Shown in pieces: positions 34,572-43,523 of a stretch of 64,000 nt of DNA. The first letter of the stretch is position 1. Each line of letters starts with the position of its first letter. The stretch comes from Acidaminobacterium chupaoyuni. Lineage in GTDB: Bacteria; Bacillota; Clostridia; Oscillospirales; Butyricicoccaceae. The DNA is taken from assembly GCA_047936785.1 (NCBI GenBank), contig CP176394.1; one strand, given 5' to 3'. The position numbers and the translations under genes are program-made. The notes beneath the pieces are model-generated. The model was not told the DNA's origin. It saw only the letters and a list, made by a program, of their open reading frames with translations, and searched no databases.

Positions 34572-35738
34572 TTATTTTTTCAAAAGGGCGCCGTCCATGG
34601 CGCAGATTTTCAAAATTTTCCAGAATATCTGCGGCACGCGCAGTGCTTCCACGGTTTCGGCCGCCACCACGGGGATGCTGGCCACTTCTTCGCCTTCCAC
34701 CGTCAGGCGCAAAACGCCCACCTGCTGCCCCGCCTGAACGGGGGCCTTCAGCTTTTGCTGCATGGTCAGTTCCTTTTCAAGGGCGGCCACCTTTTCCTTT
34801 TTCAAAATCAGCGGTTCGTTCTGCCCCAGCATGCAGGAAACCTTGCTGTGTGAACCCAGCAAAACGGGGATCGGCATCAGCGGCTGATCGGGGGTGATCT
34901 CAACGGCCTGATAATTGGAAAACCCATAATTGAGCATCGCTGTGATATCGGCGTTGCGCAGGGCGGAAGAAGAAGCCCCCATCGCCACAGCCACCAGCGA
35001 AAGCCCCTCTCTTGTGGCTGTGCCCGAAAGGCAATAGCCCGCCTTTTGGGTATAGCCGGTTTTCAAGCCCGTCATCCCCTGATAGGTGCGGATGAGGCGA
35101 TTGGTGTTCGTCAGCCCCGAAGCGCCGCCGCGCAGCGTATCCATCCAGATGGTCGTATACTTAAAGATCTCCTGATGCTTGATGAGTTCGCGCGACATAA
35201 TGGCGATATCCCGCGCGGTGGTCAGATGCCCTTCGGCGGGCAGACCGTTGCAATTGACGAAATGGGTGTTTTCCATGCCCAGCTCGGCGGCCCGCTCGTT
35301 CATCTTTTGAACAAACGCCTCTTCGGTTCCGTAAAGGTGTTCGGCCAGCGCCACTGCGCAGTCGTTGGCTGAAACCACGGCCACCGCTTTCAGCATATCG
35401 GCCACGCTCATCTGTTCATTTTCTTTCAGCCAGATCTGGCTTCCGCCCATGGAAATGGCGTGCCGCGAAGCGGTCACCGTGTCTTCCCAGTTCAGCCTGC
35501 CTTCATCCAGCGCTTCCATCACCAGCAGCATGGTCATGATCTTGGTCACACTGGCGGGTTCGCGCTGTTCATCGGCGTTCTTTTCAAAAATCACCTGGCC
35601 CGTTTGATCCATCAGAATCGCCGAAGGAGAAGTCACGCCGCTCAAAGCCGCGGCGGCTTGCTCCTGGGCGCCTGCCGCGCCGGCCAAGAGGATGCCGCAT
35701 AAGAATAAACTGATAAGCCGTTTTCCCGTTTTTTTCAT
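34572..35738 (-). CDS. Serine-type D-Ala-D-Ala carboxypeptidase (PBP5/DacF family)
   Basis: 388 residues with a signal peptide (1-~24). Active-site motifs are SVTK (Ser63-Lys66), SAN (123-125) and KTGYT (226-230), in the order of class C low-mass PBPs. The C-terminal region (~285-388) fits the beta domain and amphipathic anchor of PBP5-like enzymes. It trims the terminal D-alanine from stem peptides and so limits cross-linking at the cell surface. ATG at 35738 follows AAAGGAGG. DacF or DacA/B naming cannot be settled without a tree; no spoIIA genes adjoin it. Confidence 0.92.
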   Translation of the reverse strand: MKKTGKRLISLFLCGILLAGAAGAQEQAAAALSGVTSPSAILMDQTGQVIFEKNADEQREPASVTKIMTMLLVMEALDEGRLNWEDTVTASRHAISMGGSQIWLKENEQMSVADMLKAVAVVSANDCAVALAEHLYGTEEAFVQKMNERAAELGMENTHFVNCNGLPAEGHLTTARDIAIMSRELIKHQEIFKYTTIWMDTLRGGASGLTNTNRLIRTYQGMTGLKTGYTQKAGYCLSGTATREGLSLVAVAMGASSSALRNADITAMLNYGFSNYQAVEITPDQPLMPIPVLLGSHSKVSCMLGQNEPLILKKEKVAALEKELTMQQKLKAPVQAGQQVGVLRLTVEGEEVASIPVVAAETVEALRVPQIFWKILKICAMDGALLKK

Positions 35739-35824
35739 GCCGAATGCCTCCTTTTCGCTTTAATCATGCATATGAGCCGAAAAAAGAATTTATGTGATGG
35801 GGCAAATAGAATTTTCTATGTCAG

Positions 35825-35853
35825 TTGCTTCCTGTTGAATTCTTCGTTATAAT
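35825..35853 (+). promoter_or_regulatory. Promoter for mtaB and the envelope operon
   Basis: TTGCTT (35825-35830), 17-bp spacer, TATAAT (35848-35853), about 90 bases before the mtaB start. Confidence 0.7.
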
Positions 35854-35945
35854 GGAGGTGCTGTGGGAATGGCGGCTTTTTGCCAAAACGCCCGTCGGCT
35901 TTTTACAGCTTAATCAGCAAACCAAAAAGGATGAATGGTGATACC

Positions 35946-37229
35946 ATGAAAATCGCGTTCTATACCCTCGGCTGCAAAACGAATCAATTCGAGACTCAGG
36001 CTCTGGAAACGCTGTTTGAACAGCGCGGCCACGAGATCGTGCCTTTTGATGCCTATGCGGATGTTTATATCGTCAATACCTGCACCGTCACCGCATTAAG
36101 CGATAAAAAATCACGCAACGCCGCAAGGCGCACGAAAAAGATCAACCCAAACGCCACCCTGATCGTCTGCGGATGTTATTCGCAGATCGCCCCGCAGCAG
36201 GCGCAGGAAATGTGCGGCGCCGACCTGGTGATCGGCACAGAAAACAAAGGCCAGATCGTCGAACTGGCCGAAAACGCCCAAAAGCAAACGCCCGCTGTGG
36301 ATGACGCGGTGCATCACAACCGCCCCTTTGAAGTTTTGCCCGCCGGCGGCTTGAAAGGGCGCACCCGCGCGCTTTTAAAAGTGCAGGATGGATGCCAGAA
36401 TTTCTGCACCTATTGCATCATCCCCTATGCGCGGGGCCGCTGCCGCTCGATCCCGCTGGCCACCGCCGCTTCCGAAGCCGCGCGGCTGGAACAGATGGGC
36501 TATTGCGAGATCGTGATCACCGGCATCGAAGTCAGCTCTTACGGTGTCGATCTGCCCGAGCGCCCCACCCCCGCCGATTTGGTGGAAACCGTATGCCGCG
36601 CCGCGCCTTCCACCCGCATTCGCCTTTCTTCTTTGGAACCACGCACCGTCACACCGGAATTTCTGGCTCAGGTCGCTCCTTATCAAAACCTCTGCCCGCA
36701 TTTCCATCTTTCTCTGCAAAGCGGCTGTGACAAAACATTGAAGCGCATGAACCGCAAATACGGCGCCGCCCGCTATCGGGAATCGGTGGATCTTCTGCGT
36801 TGCGCTTATCCCGGCTGCGCCGTCACCACCGATCTTATTGTGGGCTTTCCCGGCGAAACCGAGGCCGATTTTGAAGAAAGCCTTGCTTTCATCGAAGATT
36901 GCGCTCTGGCCCAGGTCCATGTGTTCCCCTATTCCCGCCGCGAAGGCACCCCCGCTTATTCGATGCCCGATCAGATCCCCAAAGCTGAAAAAGAGCGCCG
37001 CGCCCACATCGCCGGCTGCCGCACGGCGGCGCTGCATCACCGCTTTCTCGAAAGCAAGGTGGGGCAGACCCTTTCCGTTTTGTTCGAGCAGCAGAAAGAC
37101 GGCGTTTACAGCGGATTTTCCCCCGAATACTGCGAAGTGCATACCAAAGGCGAAGCCCTTCATAACATGGTAAAGGAAGTCACCATTCTCTCGGCAAACG
37201 AAAACTATCTGGTCGGCGAATGCCGATGA
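35946..37229 (+). CDS. mtaB: tRNA t6A37 methylthiotransferase MtaB
   Basis: 427 residues of the MiaB/RimO/MtaB fold: N-terminal MTTase domain with TLGCKTNQFETQ and VNTCTVT, radical-SAM core with CQNFCTYC (CxxxCxxC), and a C-terminal TRAM region. GCKTNQFETQ is typical of MtaB (e-MtaB/YqeV), which converts t6A to ms2t6A at position 37 of tRNAs reading ANN codons. ATG at 35946 lies just after GGTGAT; ATG at 35931 is too close to its AAGG. The LiaF-like gene begins 39 bases later and may be co-transcribed. RimO in this window is its paralog. Confidence 0.92.
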   Translation: MKIAFYTLGCKTNQFETQALETLFEQRGHEIVPFDAYADVYIVNTCTVTALSDKKSRNAARRTKKINPNATLIVCGCYSQIAPQQAQEMCGADLVIGTENKGQIVELAENAQKQTPAVDDAVHHNRPFEVLPAGGLKGRTRALLKVQDGCQNFCTYCIIPYARGRCRSIPLATAASEAARLEQMGYCEIVITGIEVSSYGVDLPERPTPADLVETVCRAAPSTRIRLSSLEPRTVTPEFLAQVAPYQNLCPHFHLSLQSGCDKTLKRMNRKYGAARYRESVDLLRCAYPGCAVTTDLIVGFPGETEADFEESLAFIEDCALAQVHVFPYSRREGTPAYSMPDQIPKAEKERRAHIAGCRTAALHHRFLESKVGQTLSVLFEQQKDGVYSGFSPEYCEVHTKGEALHNMVKEVTILSANENYLVGECR

Positions 37230-37268
37230 CCGCTGTTTTATCACCTATTATTTTAAGGAGTGTGTTAC

Positions 37269-37949
37269 ATGAGGAAAAACATTTCGACCATCCTGCTGGG
37301 CCTTCTTTTGATTTTGGCTGGCATCGGCTATGGCGGCAACGCCATGGATCTCTGGCATTTTGAGCTGTTCTTTGATGGCTGGTGGACTTTGTTCATCATC
37401 GTTCCCTGTGCCATGTCCATCATCGATCACGGCTTTGACACCGGCAACACCATCGGTCTGGGCGTCGGCATCATGCTGCTGCTTTCTTCTTTGGATATTC
37501 TGAATTATCATATCACCATGCGCCTGCTGTTCCCGCTGGTTCTCATCGCTTTGGGGCTTTCGCTTCTGCTGCGCCCCCGCCGCAACCGCGCCGAGATCAC
37601 ACAGGCTGCAAGCTCGCTGAGCGGCCAGGATGTGCCCGAGATCACGGCCTGCTTCAGCAGCGACACCCGCCATATTGCAAACGAAATCACGGGCGGCGCG
37701 CGTCTGACAGCCGTTTTCGGCAGCCTGACCATCGATCTGAGAGACGCCGTCATCACAAAAGATATCCTGCTTGAATGCTCCGCCGTGTTCGGCGGCATCG
37801 ATCTGCTGCTGCCTGCGGGCGTTACCGTGAAATGCGATACCTTCAATCTGTTCGGCGGAACCGATAACCGCTTTAAAACCGTCACCGCTCAGGGCCCCAC
37901 CGTTTATCTGACAGGCTCTGCCGTGTTTGGCGGCATTGAGGTGAAATAG
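37269..37949 (+). CDS. LiaF-like membrane protein with C-terminal beta domain
   Basis: 226 residues. Four hydrophobic segments in the first ~115 residues (LiaF_TM/DUF5668 style) end at LLRPRRNR. A soluble beta domain follows with VFGSLTIDLRDAVI, CSAVFGGIDLLLPAGVTVKCDTFNLFGGTDNR and AVFGGIEVK, the repeated xFGG pattern of LiaF/YvqF C-terminal (DUF2154) domains. LiaF restrains the LiaRS envelope-stress system in Bacillus; no LiaRS genes adjoin here, so its role is open. ATG at 37269 has AAGGAG 8 bases upstream. It ends one base before the DUF4097 gene. Confidence 0.82.
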   Translation: MRKNISTILLGLLLILAGIGYGGNAMDLWHFELFFDGWWTLFIIVPCAMSIIDHGFDTGNTIGLGVGIMLLLSSLDILNYHITMRLLFPLVLIALGLSLLLRPRRNRAEITQAASSLSGQDVPEITACFSSDTRHIANEITGGARLTAVFGSLTIDLRDAVITKDILLECSAVFGGIDLLLPAGVTVKCDTFNLFGGTDNRFKTVTAQGPTVYLTGSAVFGGIEVK

Positions 37950-37950
37950 C

Positions 37951-38805
37951 ATGAAAAATTCCAGTGGAAAACGCTCGATGGCGTTGGTCGTGGGCTATTG
38001 CGCAGCGGCGCTGTTGATCTTTTTCATTCTGAGATTGATTTTCGGTCTTGCGGGTTTTTCTTTCTTTTTATCCTCTAAAAAAACGACCGCCGAAACCTCG
38101 TCGGAAAACGCGGCCCTTGCCGATGAAGAGATCACCGGGCTTGCTTTGAAAAAGATGTCCGGCTCCGCTAAAATCGTGCTGGCGGATGTGCCCCATGCCA
38201 CCATCGAAGCCCAGAACATGCCGGAATCCTTTAAATGGAAGGTGGAGGATGGGATGCTGACCGCTTCCTGCGGCAGCGAACCGAATTTCTTCTTCCACTT
38301 TTTCAACGGCGGCCGCAGAGCGCCCCGCCTGACCATCACCCTGCCGAAAGATGCCCATTTGACTTCTGTTTCGCTAGAAGGCGGCGCGGGCGATTTCACC
38401 CTGCACGACCTGACGGCCGACGACCTCACCGTATCGATGGGGGTGGGCGAACTGGAACTCAAGAAGATCACCGCCAAAAACAGCTGCGATTTTCAGGGCG
38501 GCACAGGCGATCTTTCTCTGATCGACTGCGATTTGAATAACGCGAAGATCTCTGTCGGCGTGGGCGATCTTGATTTGAAAGGCGGCTTGAAAGGATCCTG
38601 CCGTCTGGAAGGCGGCGTGGGCGATATGGAACTGCGTTTGAGCGGTTCCGAAAGCGATTATCAAATCACCACCGAAAGCGGCATCGGCGAAGTGGAACTG
38701 GGCGGCAGCGATATCAAAAACGCCACCGTGGGTTCGGCAGATGCCAAAAACCGGCTGCATATCAAAAGCGGCGTGGGCGATGTAGAGATTTCTTTCAGCC
38801 GCTGA
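37951..38805 (+). CDS. DUF4097-type membrane-anchored beta-helix protein
   Basis: 284 residues: a membrane helix (~10-40), a Ser/Thr-rich linker and a repetitive beta region. Seven blocks share a G-[VAT]-G-[DE]-[LFV]-x-[LI] pattern (GAGDFTL, GVGELEL, GTGDLSL, GVGDLDL, GVGDMEL, GIGEVEL, GVGDVEI) spaced 17-24 residues apart, as expected for a right-handed beta-solenoid of the DUF4097 adhesin-like family. The active face would lie outside the membrane or toward the LiaF-like partner. Start and previous stop are one base apart, so translation is coupled. Function unknown; such genes accompany LiaF/PspC-type envelope stress loci. Confidence 0.82.
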   Translation: MKNSSGKRSMALVVGYCAAALLIFFILRLIFGLAGFSFFLSSKKTTAETSSENAALADEEITGLALKKMSGSAKIVLADVPHATIEAQNMPESFKWKVEDGMLTASCGSEPNFFFHFFNGGRRAPRLTITLPKDAHLTSVSLEGGAGDFTLHDLTADDLTVSMGVGELELKKITAKNSCDFQGGTGDLSLIDCDLNNAKISVGVGDLDLKGGLKGSCRLEGGVGDMELRLSGSESDYQITTESGIGEVELGGSDIKNATVGSADAKNRLHIKSGVGDVEISFSR

Positions 38806-38851
38806 TAGCAGATCTGCCCGATAAAAAACATAACGAAGGAGCTTATCCAAC

Positions 38852-39082
38852 ATGAAAAAAACTCTCATTGGCGGCTTTGTTTCTTTGATCGGCACCATCT
38901 GGGCTCTTGCTTCCATCAATATTGCCGGCAACAACCTGGTTTCAGATTGGTCTACTCCGCCGGGCCGTTTTCTCACCACGCTTGCCGCAACAGGGCTTCT
39001 TTGGCCCTTTATCCTTGCGATTGTCGCGACTCTTGGCGGAATGCTCCTGATGGGGATCGAATATTTTAAAAAAGAAAGCTGA
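38852..39082 (+). CDS. Small two-helix membrane protein
   Basis: 76 residues with two hydrophobic helices (TLIGGFVSLIGTIWALASI and FLTTLAATGLLWPFILAIVATLGGMLLMGI) and a Lys-rich C-terminus (EYFKKES). GAAGGAG lies upstream of ATG 38852. It is the last gene of the LiaF/DUF4097 group, 46 bases after the DUF4097 stop, and precedes a strong terminator. No family is recognised; the context suggests an envelope-stress role. Confidence 0.72.
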   Translation: MKKTLIGGFVSLIGTIWALASINIAGNNLVSDWSTPPGRFLTTLAATGLLWPFILAIVATLGGMLLMGIEYFKKES

Positions 39083-39118
39083 ATTCTTTCAACAGATCGT
39101 TTCCCCTCTTCATAAAAG

Positions 39119-39158
39119 AAAAAAGGTGATGCGCCTTGCCGGCAGCATCACCTTTTTC
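39119..39158 (+). terminator. Terminator between the envelope operon and ung (bidirectional)
   Basis: AAAAGGTGATGC (39121-39132) pairs with GCATCACCTTTT (39145-39156), with T/A tracts on both sides. It can serve both the rightward operon and leftward ung. Confidence 0.87.
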
Positions 39159-39183
39159 ATATTCTTTTTCAGATGGCCTGTTG

Positions 39184-39855
39184 TCATTCCTCCAGCTGCC
39201 AGCAGATCGGTTCCTGCCCGTGTTCTTCTAAGAACGCGTTGCATTTTGAAAAATGCCGGCATCCGAAAAAGCCGTTATAGGCCGAAAGCGGGCTGGGGTG
39301 CGCCGCCGTCAAAATCAGATGGTTCGGGTTCGTGATCAGCTCACGCTTGCTTTTCGCATTGCCGCCCCACAGCAAAAACACCATCGGTTCCTGCCTTTCG
39401 TTCAGCAGGCGGATGACCCTGTCGGTGAAAATTTCCCACCCCATGCCTTTGTGAGAATTGGCCTGCCCCGCGCGCACGGTGAGCACCGTGTTGAGCAGCA
39501 GGACCCCCTGCTGCGCCCAGGAAACCAGGCTGCCATGCTGCGCGGGCGCGATGCCCAGATCCGCCTGCAGTTCTTTATAGATATTTTGAAGTGAAGGCGG
39601 TATCGCCACCTCTTTTTTCACCGAAAAGCAAAGCCCCTGCGCCTGATTGGGCCCGTGATAGGGATCCTGCCCTAAAATAACGGCTTTGACCTGATGGTAG
39701 GGCGTATATTTCAGCGCGCTGAAGATATCATACATGGAAGGATAAACCGTATGTGTTCGATATTCGGATGCCAGAAACTGCCGCAGCTTCAAGTAGTAAT
39801 CCTTCTCGAATTCCCCCGCCAGAAGCGAATCCCAATCATTGCCGATCTTCACCAT
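39184..39855 (-). CDS. ung: Uracil-DNA glycosylase, family 1
   Basis: 223 residues. The water-activating motif GQDPYHGP and the DNA-minor-groove loop HPSPLSAYNGFFGC are exact family signatures, and LLLNTVLTV contributes the uracil pocket. It removes uracil from DNA at the start of base excision repair. ATG at 39855 follows AAAGGAG. The gene is monocistronic and bounded by terminators. Confidence 0.97.
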   Translation of the reverse strand: MVKIGNDWDSLLAGEFEKDYYLKLRQFLASEYRTHTVYPSMYDIFSALKYTPYHQVKAVILGQDPYHGPNQAQGLCFSVKKEVAIPPSLQNIYKELQADLGIAPAQHGSLVSWAQQGVLLLNTVLTVRAGQANSHKGMGWEIFTDRVIRLLNERQEPMVFLLWGGNAKSKRELITNPNHLILTAAHPSPLSAYNGFFGCRHFSKCNAFLEEHGQEPICWQLEE

Positions 39856-40055
39856 GCCGCATTCTCCTTTTTGCTGTTCTGAAGAATATCATAACGCAAA
39901 ATTCGAGCTTTGACCACCCTTTCAACACAATTACGGTTGATTTTTTGTGAAAATATGATAAGATAGAAAGCAATATGCTTCGCTTTGCCGGCAGCGCGCA
40001 GCCGGCTGTTTTTATGAGCGACCAAAAACCTTGCGCGTGATGAGGATTCCGATTT

Positions 40056-41657
40056 ATGCTTACTGTTTCTGATGTTGCACTGAATTTTGACGGGCAAGAC
40101 CTTTTTTCCCATGTCGATCTCAAATTTACCGCCGGCAACTGCTATGGCGTTATCGGCGCGAACGGCGCCGGCAAATCCACCTTTTTGCGCATCTTATCCG
40201 GCGCGTTAGAGCCTTCCAGAGGTTCTGTGGCTCTGGATAAAAATATGCGCATGTCTGTGCTGAAGCAAGACCACTTCGCTTATGATGCCTATACGGTTTT
40301 GGACACCATTATCATGGGCAACGCGCGCCTTTATGAAATTATGAAGCAAAAAGACGCGCTGTATGCAAAAGAAGATTTTTCCGATGAAGACGGCATTCTC
40401 GCTTCGGAACTGGAAGGCGAATTTGCCGAAATGAACGGCTGGGAAGCCGAATCCGACGCCTCCCGTCTGATCCAGGGGCTCGGCCTGCCCGTGGATCTGC
40501 TTTATTCCCAGATGGAAACCCTGCAGGGCAAAGAAAAGGTGAAGGTTCTGCTGGCCCAGGCGCTTTTCGGCCAGCCTGATATCATCCTGCTTGACGAACC
40601 CACCAACAACCTGGATGTGGCCTCCATCGCATGGCTTGAAAACTTTTTGCAGGATTATCCCGGCACGGTGATCGTGGTTTCCCATGACCGCCATTTCCTC
40701 AACAATGTCTGCACCCATATCGTCGATATCGATTACACCAAGATCCGCATGTATGTGGGCAACTATGATTTCTGGTATGAATCCAGCCAGCTGATGCAGC
40801 GCCTGCTGCGCGATCAGAACAAGCGCCGCGAAGATAAGATCCGCGAGCTGCAAAGCTTCATCCAGCGGTTTTCGGCCAACAAATCAAAATCGCGCCAGGC
40901 CACTTCCCGCCGCAAAATGCTGGATAAGCTGGAAGTGGATGATATGCCCGCTTCTTCCCGCCGCTATCCCTTTGTGGGCTTCACCATCGACCGCGAACCC
41001 GGCAAAGAAATTTTGACCGTGACGAACCTCAGCAAAGTCATCGATGACGAGCAGGTGCTCAATCAGGTTTCTTTCCGCGTGAACAAGGGCGATAAGATCG
41101 CTTTCATCAGCGAAAACGAAAACTCCGTGACCACCCTTTTCCGCATTCTGGTGGGTGAGCTGGAACCCGACAGCGGCGAATTTAAATGGGGCTCCACCAT
41201 CACGCAAAGCTATTTCCCCCATGATAACTCGGCCTTCTTTGATGAATTCACCGGCAATCTTTTAGATTGGATCGAGCAGTTCGCCACCAATGACACCACC
41301 GAAACTTATTTGCGCGGTTTTCTGGGCAAAATGCTGTTTTCGGGCGATGATGTTTATAAGCCCGCCAATGTGCTTTCCGGCGGCGAAAAAGTTCGCTGCA
41401 TGCTTTCGCGCATGATGATGAAAAACGCCAATGTGCTGCTGCTGGATCAGCCCACCAACCATTTGGATCTGGAATCGATCACCGCGGTCAACAACGGTCT
41501 GATGGATTTCAAAAGCAATGTGCTGTTCAGCTCTCATGACCATCAGTTTATCCAGACCATTGCCAACCGCATCATCGAACTGACCCCCACAGGCTTCATC
41601 GACCGCTCCTGCACCTATGACGAATATCTGGAAAAAATGAACGGCATCGTGGATTGA
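40056..41657 (+). CDS. ABC-F family ATPase (YbiT/YkpA subgroup)
   Basis: 533 residues with two ABC domains joined by the charged ABC-F linker (~235-300: QNKRREDKIRELQSFIQRFSANKSKSRQATSRRKML). Domain 1 has Walker A GANGAGKST and Walker B IILLDEPTNNLD; its signature reads LQGKE. In domain 2 the Walker A is replaced by ENENSVTT, while the signature LSGGE and Walker B LLLDQPTNHLD are kept. A degenerate second P-loop is seen in the YbiT/YkpA subgroup. There are no membrane helices; these proteins act on the ribosome, and some protect it from antibiotics. The start has only a weak GAGG site. Confidence 0.9.
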   Translation: MLTVSDVALNFDGQDLFSHVDLKFTAGNCYGVIGANGAGKSTFLRILSGALEPSRGSVALDKNMRMSVLKQDHFAYDAYTVLDTIIMGNARLYEIMKQKDALYAKEDFSDEDGILASELEGEFAEMNGWEAESDASRLIQGLGLPVDLLYSQMETLQGKEKVKVLLAQALFGQPDIILLDEPTNNLDVASIAWLENFLQDYPGTVIVVSHDRHFLNNVCTHIVDIDYTKIRMYVGNYDFWYESSQLMQRLLRDQNKRREDKIRELQSFIQRFSANKSKSRQATSRRKMLDKLEVDDMPASSRRYPFVGFTIDREPGKEILTVTNLSKVIDDEQVLNQVSFRVNKGDKIAFISENENSVTTLFRILVGELEPDSGEFKWGSTITQSYFPHDNSAFFDEFTGNLLDWIEQFATNDTTETYLRGFLGKMLFSGDDVYKPANVLSGGEKVRCMLSRMMMKNANVLLLDQPTNHLDLESITAVNNGLMDFKSNVLFSSHDHQFIQTIANRIIELTPTGFIDRSCTYDEYLEKMNGIVD

Positions 41658-41740
41658 TTTTCCGCGCCGTTTCGCGTTTGGCGGCAGCGGCTGTTTTCGG
41701 CTTCTGCCGCCTTTTCATGAAAGAAAGAGAGTGAAAAACC

Positions 41741-42526
41741 GTGATTTTAAAAGGCAGTGTTTTTTCAAAGGTTCTGGGCATGGATACCGGGCTTTCCATT
41801 GTGGCCCCCAATTCCCCTTCGCCGGCCGGCGAGCCGCGAAAGGTGGTTTATCTGCTGCATGGTTTATGCGGCAGCAACAGCACCTGGATCGATTATTCTA
41901 TGCTGCCCGCCTATGCCGCCGGCAGCAATACTGTTTTCATCCTGCCCGAAGTTGCGCGCAGTTTTTACACCAATATGGCCCATGGCTTTGATTATTTCCG
42001 CTATATCACCGAAGAACTGCCCGAGATCTGCCAAAGCGCTTTCCGCATTTCCGCCCTGCCCAAAGATACGGCGGTGATGGGCGGTTCCATGGGCGGCCAC
42101 GGCGCTTTAAAATGCGCGCTGCGGTGCCCGGATCGCTATGGCATGTGCGGGGCGTTCGCCGCATCCCCCCTCTTTTTGAAAAAAGGGCTTGATGAGCTGC
42201 GCAAAAACGGGATGTCGGAAGAGTTTCTTTCCGCTTTTGGCAATCAGCTCGACCGCGATTTTCACAGCGCTTTCGGCGACGAACTGGTTTGGAAGGCGGA
42301 AAACGACCCTTCTGCGCTGATGCTGCAAGTGCCCGCCGAAAAAAAGCCCCGTGTTTTCATGGCCTGCGGCGAGGAAGACGGATTTTTGGAAGAAAACAAA
42401 GCCTTCTCTTCGCTTCTGGCCCAAAACGGCTATGATGCCGCTTTCAAATGTCTGAAAGGCAATCACACTTTCTATTTCTTCAACGAAGCCCTTCAGGCCG
42501 CGCTGAAACATTTCGAACTGATCTGA
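41741..42526 (+). CDS. Alpha/beta-hydrolase esterase (EstA/esterase-D family)
   Basis: 261 residues. VVYLLHGLCGSNSTWI gives the oxyanion HG loop, and GGSMGGHGAL carries the nucleophile Ser116. Asp in CGEEDGFLEEN and His in KGNHTFYFF complete the triad. The family includes tributyrin esterases and S-formylglutathione hydrolases; there is no signal peptide, so it is cytoplasmic. The start is GTG at 41741 with only a modest GAGAG site; the N-terminus matches relatives. A terminator follows the gene. Confidence 0.85.
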   Translation: MILKGSVFSKVLGMDTGLSIVAPNSPSPAGEPRKVVYLLHGLCGSNSTWIDYSMLPAYAAGSNTVFILPEVARSFYTNMAHGFDYFRYITEELPEICQSAFRISALPKDTAVMGGSMGGHGALKCALRCPDRYGMCGAFAASPLFLKKGLDELRKNGMSEEFLSAFGNQLDRDFHSAFGDELVWKAENDPSALMLQVPAEKKPRVFMACGEEDGFLEENKAFSSLLAQNGYDAAFKCLKGNHTFYFFNEALQAALKHFELI

Positions 42527-42550
42527 TCTTTTTTTCTGAAATAATCATAA

Positions 42551-42588
42551 AAAAGCGCTGTTCCTCATCAAAAAGGAACAGCGCTTTT
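42551..42588 (+). terminator. Bidirectional terminator between the esterase and SPFH genes
   Basis: A 14-bp perfect stem, AAAAGCGCTGTTCC with GGAACAGCGCTTTT, with A/T tracts on both sides. It serves the rightward esterase gene and the leftward SPFH gene. Confidence 0.92.
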
Positions 42589-42605
42589 ATTTTGCTGTCA
42601 TGCAA

Positions 42606-43523
42606 TCAATCTTTAAAAACTTCTTTTACCGACGCCGCCAAACCGGCAAGGCTCTGGATCTCGGAAGGGATGATGATTTTTGTTGCTTTGCCGTCTGCCG
42701 CTTTTGTAAAGGCATCCAGCGAACGGATCTTGATGATGGCATCGCTGGGCGCCGCTTCGTTCAGCATACGAATGCCTTCCGCCGTTGCCTTCTGCACTTT
42801 CAGCAAAGCTTCAGCTTCGCCCTCGGCCTCGGTGATCTTCGCCAGGCGGTTTGCTTCCGCGCGCAAGATCGTCGATTCTTTTTCGCCTTCCGCCACCAGA
42901 ATCGCGGCGCGTTTCTCGCCTTCGGCGCGCAAGATAGATTCACGGCGTTCGCGTTCCGCCTTCATCTGCCGTTCCATCGCGTCTTGAATTTCGCGGGGAG
43001 GAATGATATTTTTCAGTTCCACGCGGTTGATCTTGATGCCCCAGGGATCGGTGGCTTCATCAAGAATGGTGCGCATCTTGGTGTTGATGATATCACGCGA
43101 AGTCAAAGTCTGGTCAAGTTCCAGTTCGCCGATGATATTGCGAAGCGTGGTGGCTGTCAGGTTTTCGATGGCCGCCATGGGATGCACAACGCCATAAGTG
43201 AACAGCTTGGGGTCGGTCACCTGAAAATAGATCACGGTGTCGATCTGCATGGTGACATTATCTTTGGTGATGACCGGCTGCGGCGCAAAATCAGAAACTC
43301 TTTCTTTCAAAGTCACTTTGTTGGCAATGCGCTCGATGAGAGGTATTTTGAAATGCAGCCCGGTTTCCCAAGCGGTGTTGAAAGCGCCCAGGCGTTCCAC
43401 GATGAAAGCGTTGGCCTGCGGAACGATCACCACGCAGGAAGCCACCAGCGACAGAGCCATCACGATGACCACCGCGGTGATGCCGATGGTGAAAACAGAG
43501 CTTACCGATAATACCGTTATCAT
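42606..43523 (-). CDS. SPFH/band-7 (stomatin/QmcA-like) membrane protein
   Basis: 305 residues. One N-terminal membrane helix (~12-35) is followed by the band-7 domain (VIVPQANAFIVERLGAF...TLKERVSDFAPQPVITKDNVTMQIDTVIYFQVTDP). A long charged helix (MERQMKAERERRESILRAEGEKRAAILVAEGEKE) then forms oligomers. Bacterial stomatins scaffold membrane microdomains and pair with NfeD proteins. It overlaps the NfeD gene by ATGA, confirming the pair. ATG at 43523 has GAGG upstream. Confidence 0.93.
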   Translation of the reverse strand: MITVLSVSSVFTIGITAVVIVMALSLVASCVVIVPQANAFIVERLGAFNTAWETGLHFKIPLIERIANKVTLKERVSDFAPQPVITKDNVTMQIDTVIYFQVTDPKLFTYGVVHPMAAIENLTATTLRNIIGELELDQTLTSRDIINTKMRTILDEATDPWGIKINRVELKNIIPPREIQDAMERQMKAERERRESILRAEGEKRAAILVAEGEKESTILRAEANRLAKITEAEGEAEALLKVQKATAEGIRMLNEAAPSDAIIKIRSLDAFTKAADGKATKIIIPSEIQSLAGLAASVKEVFKD

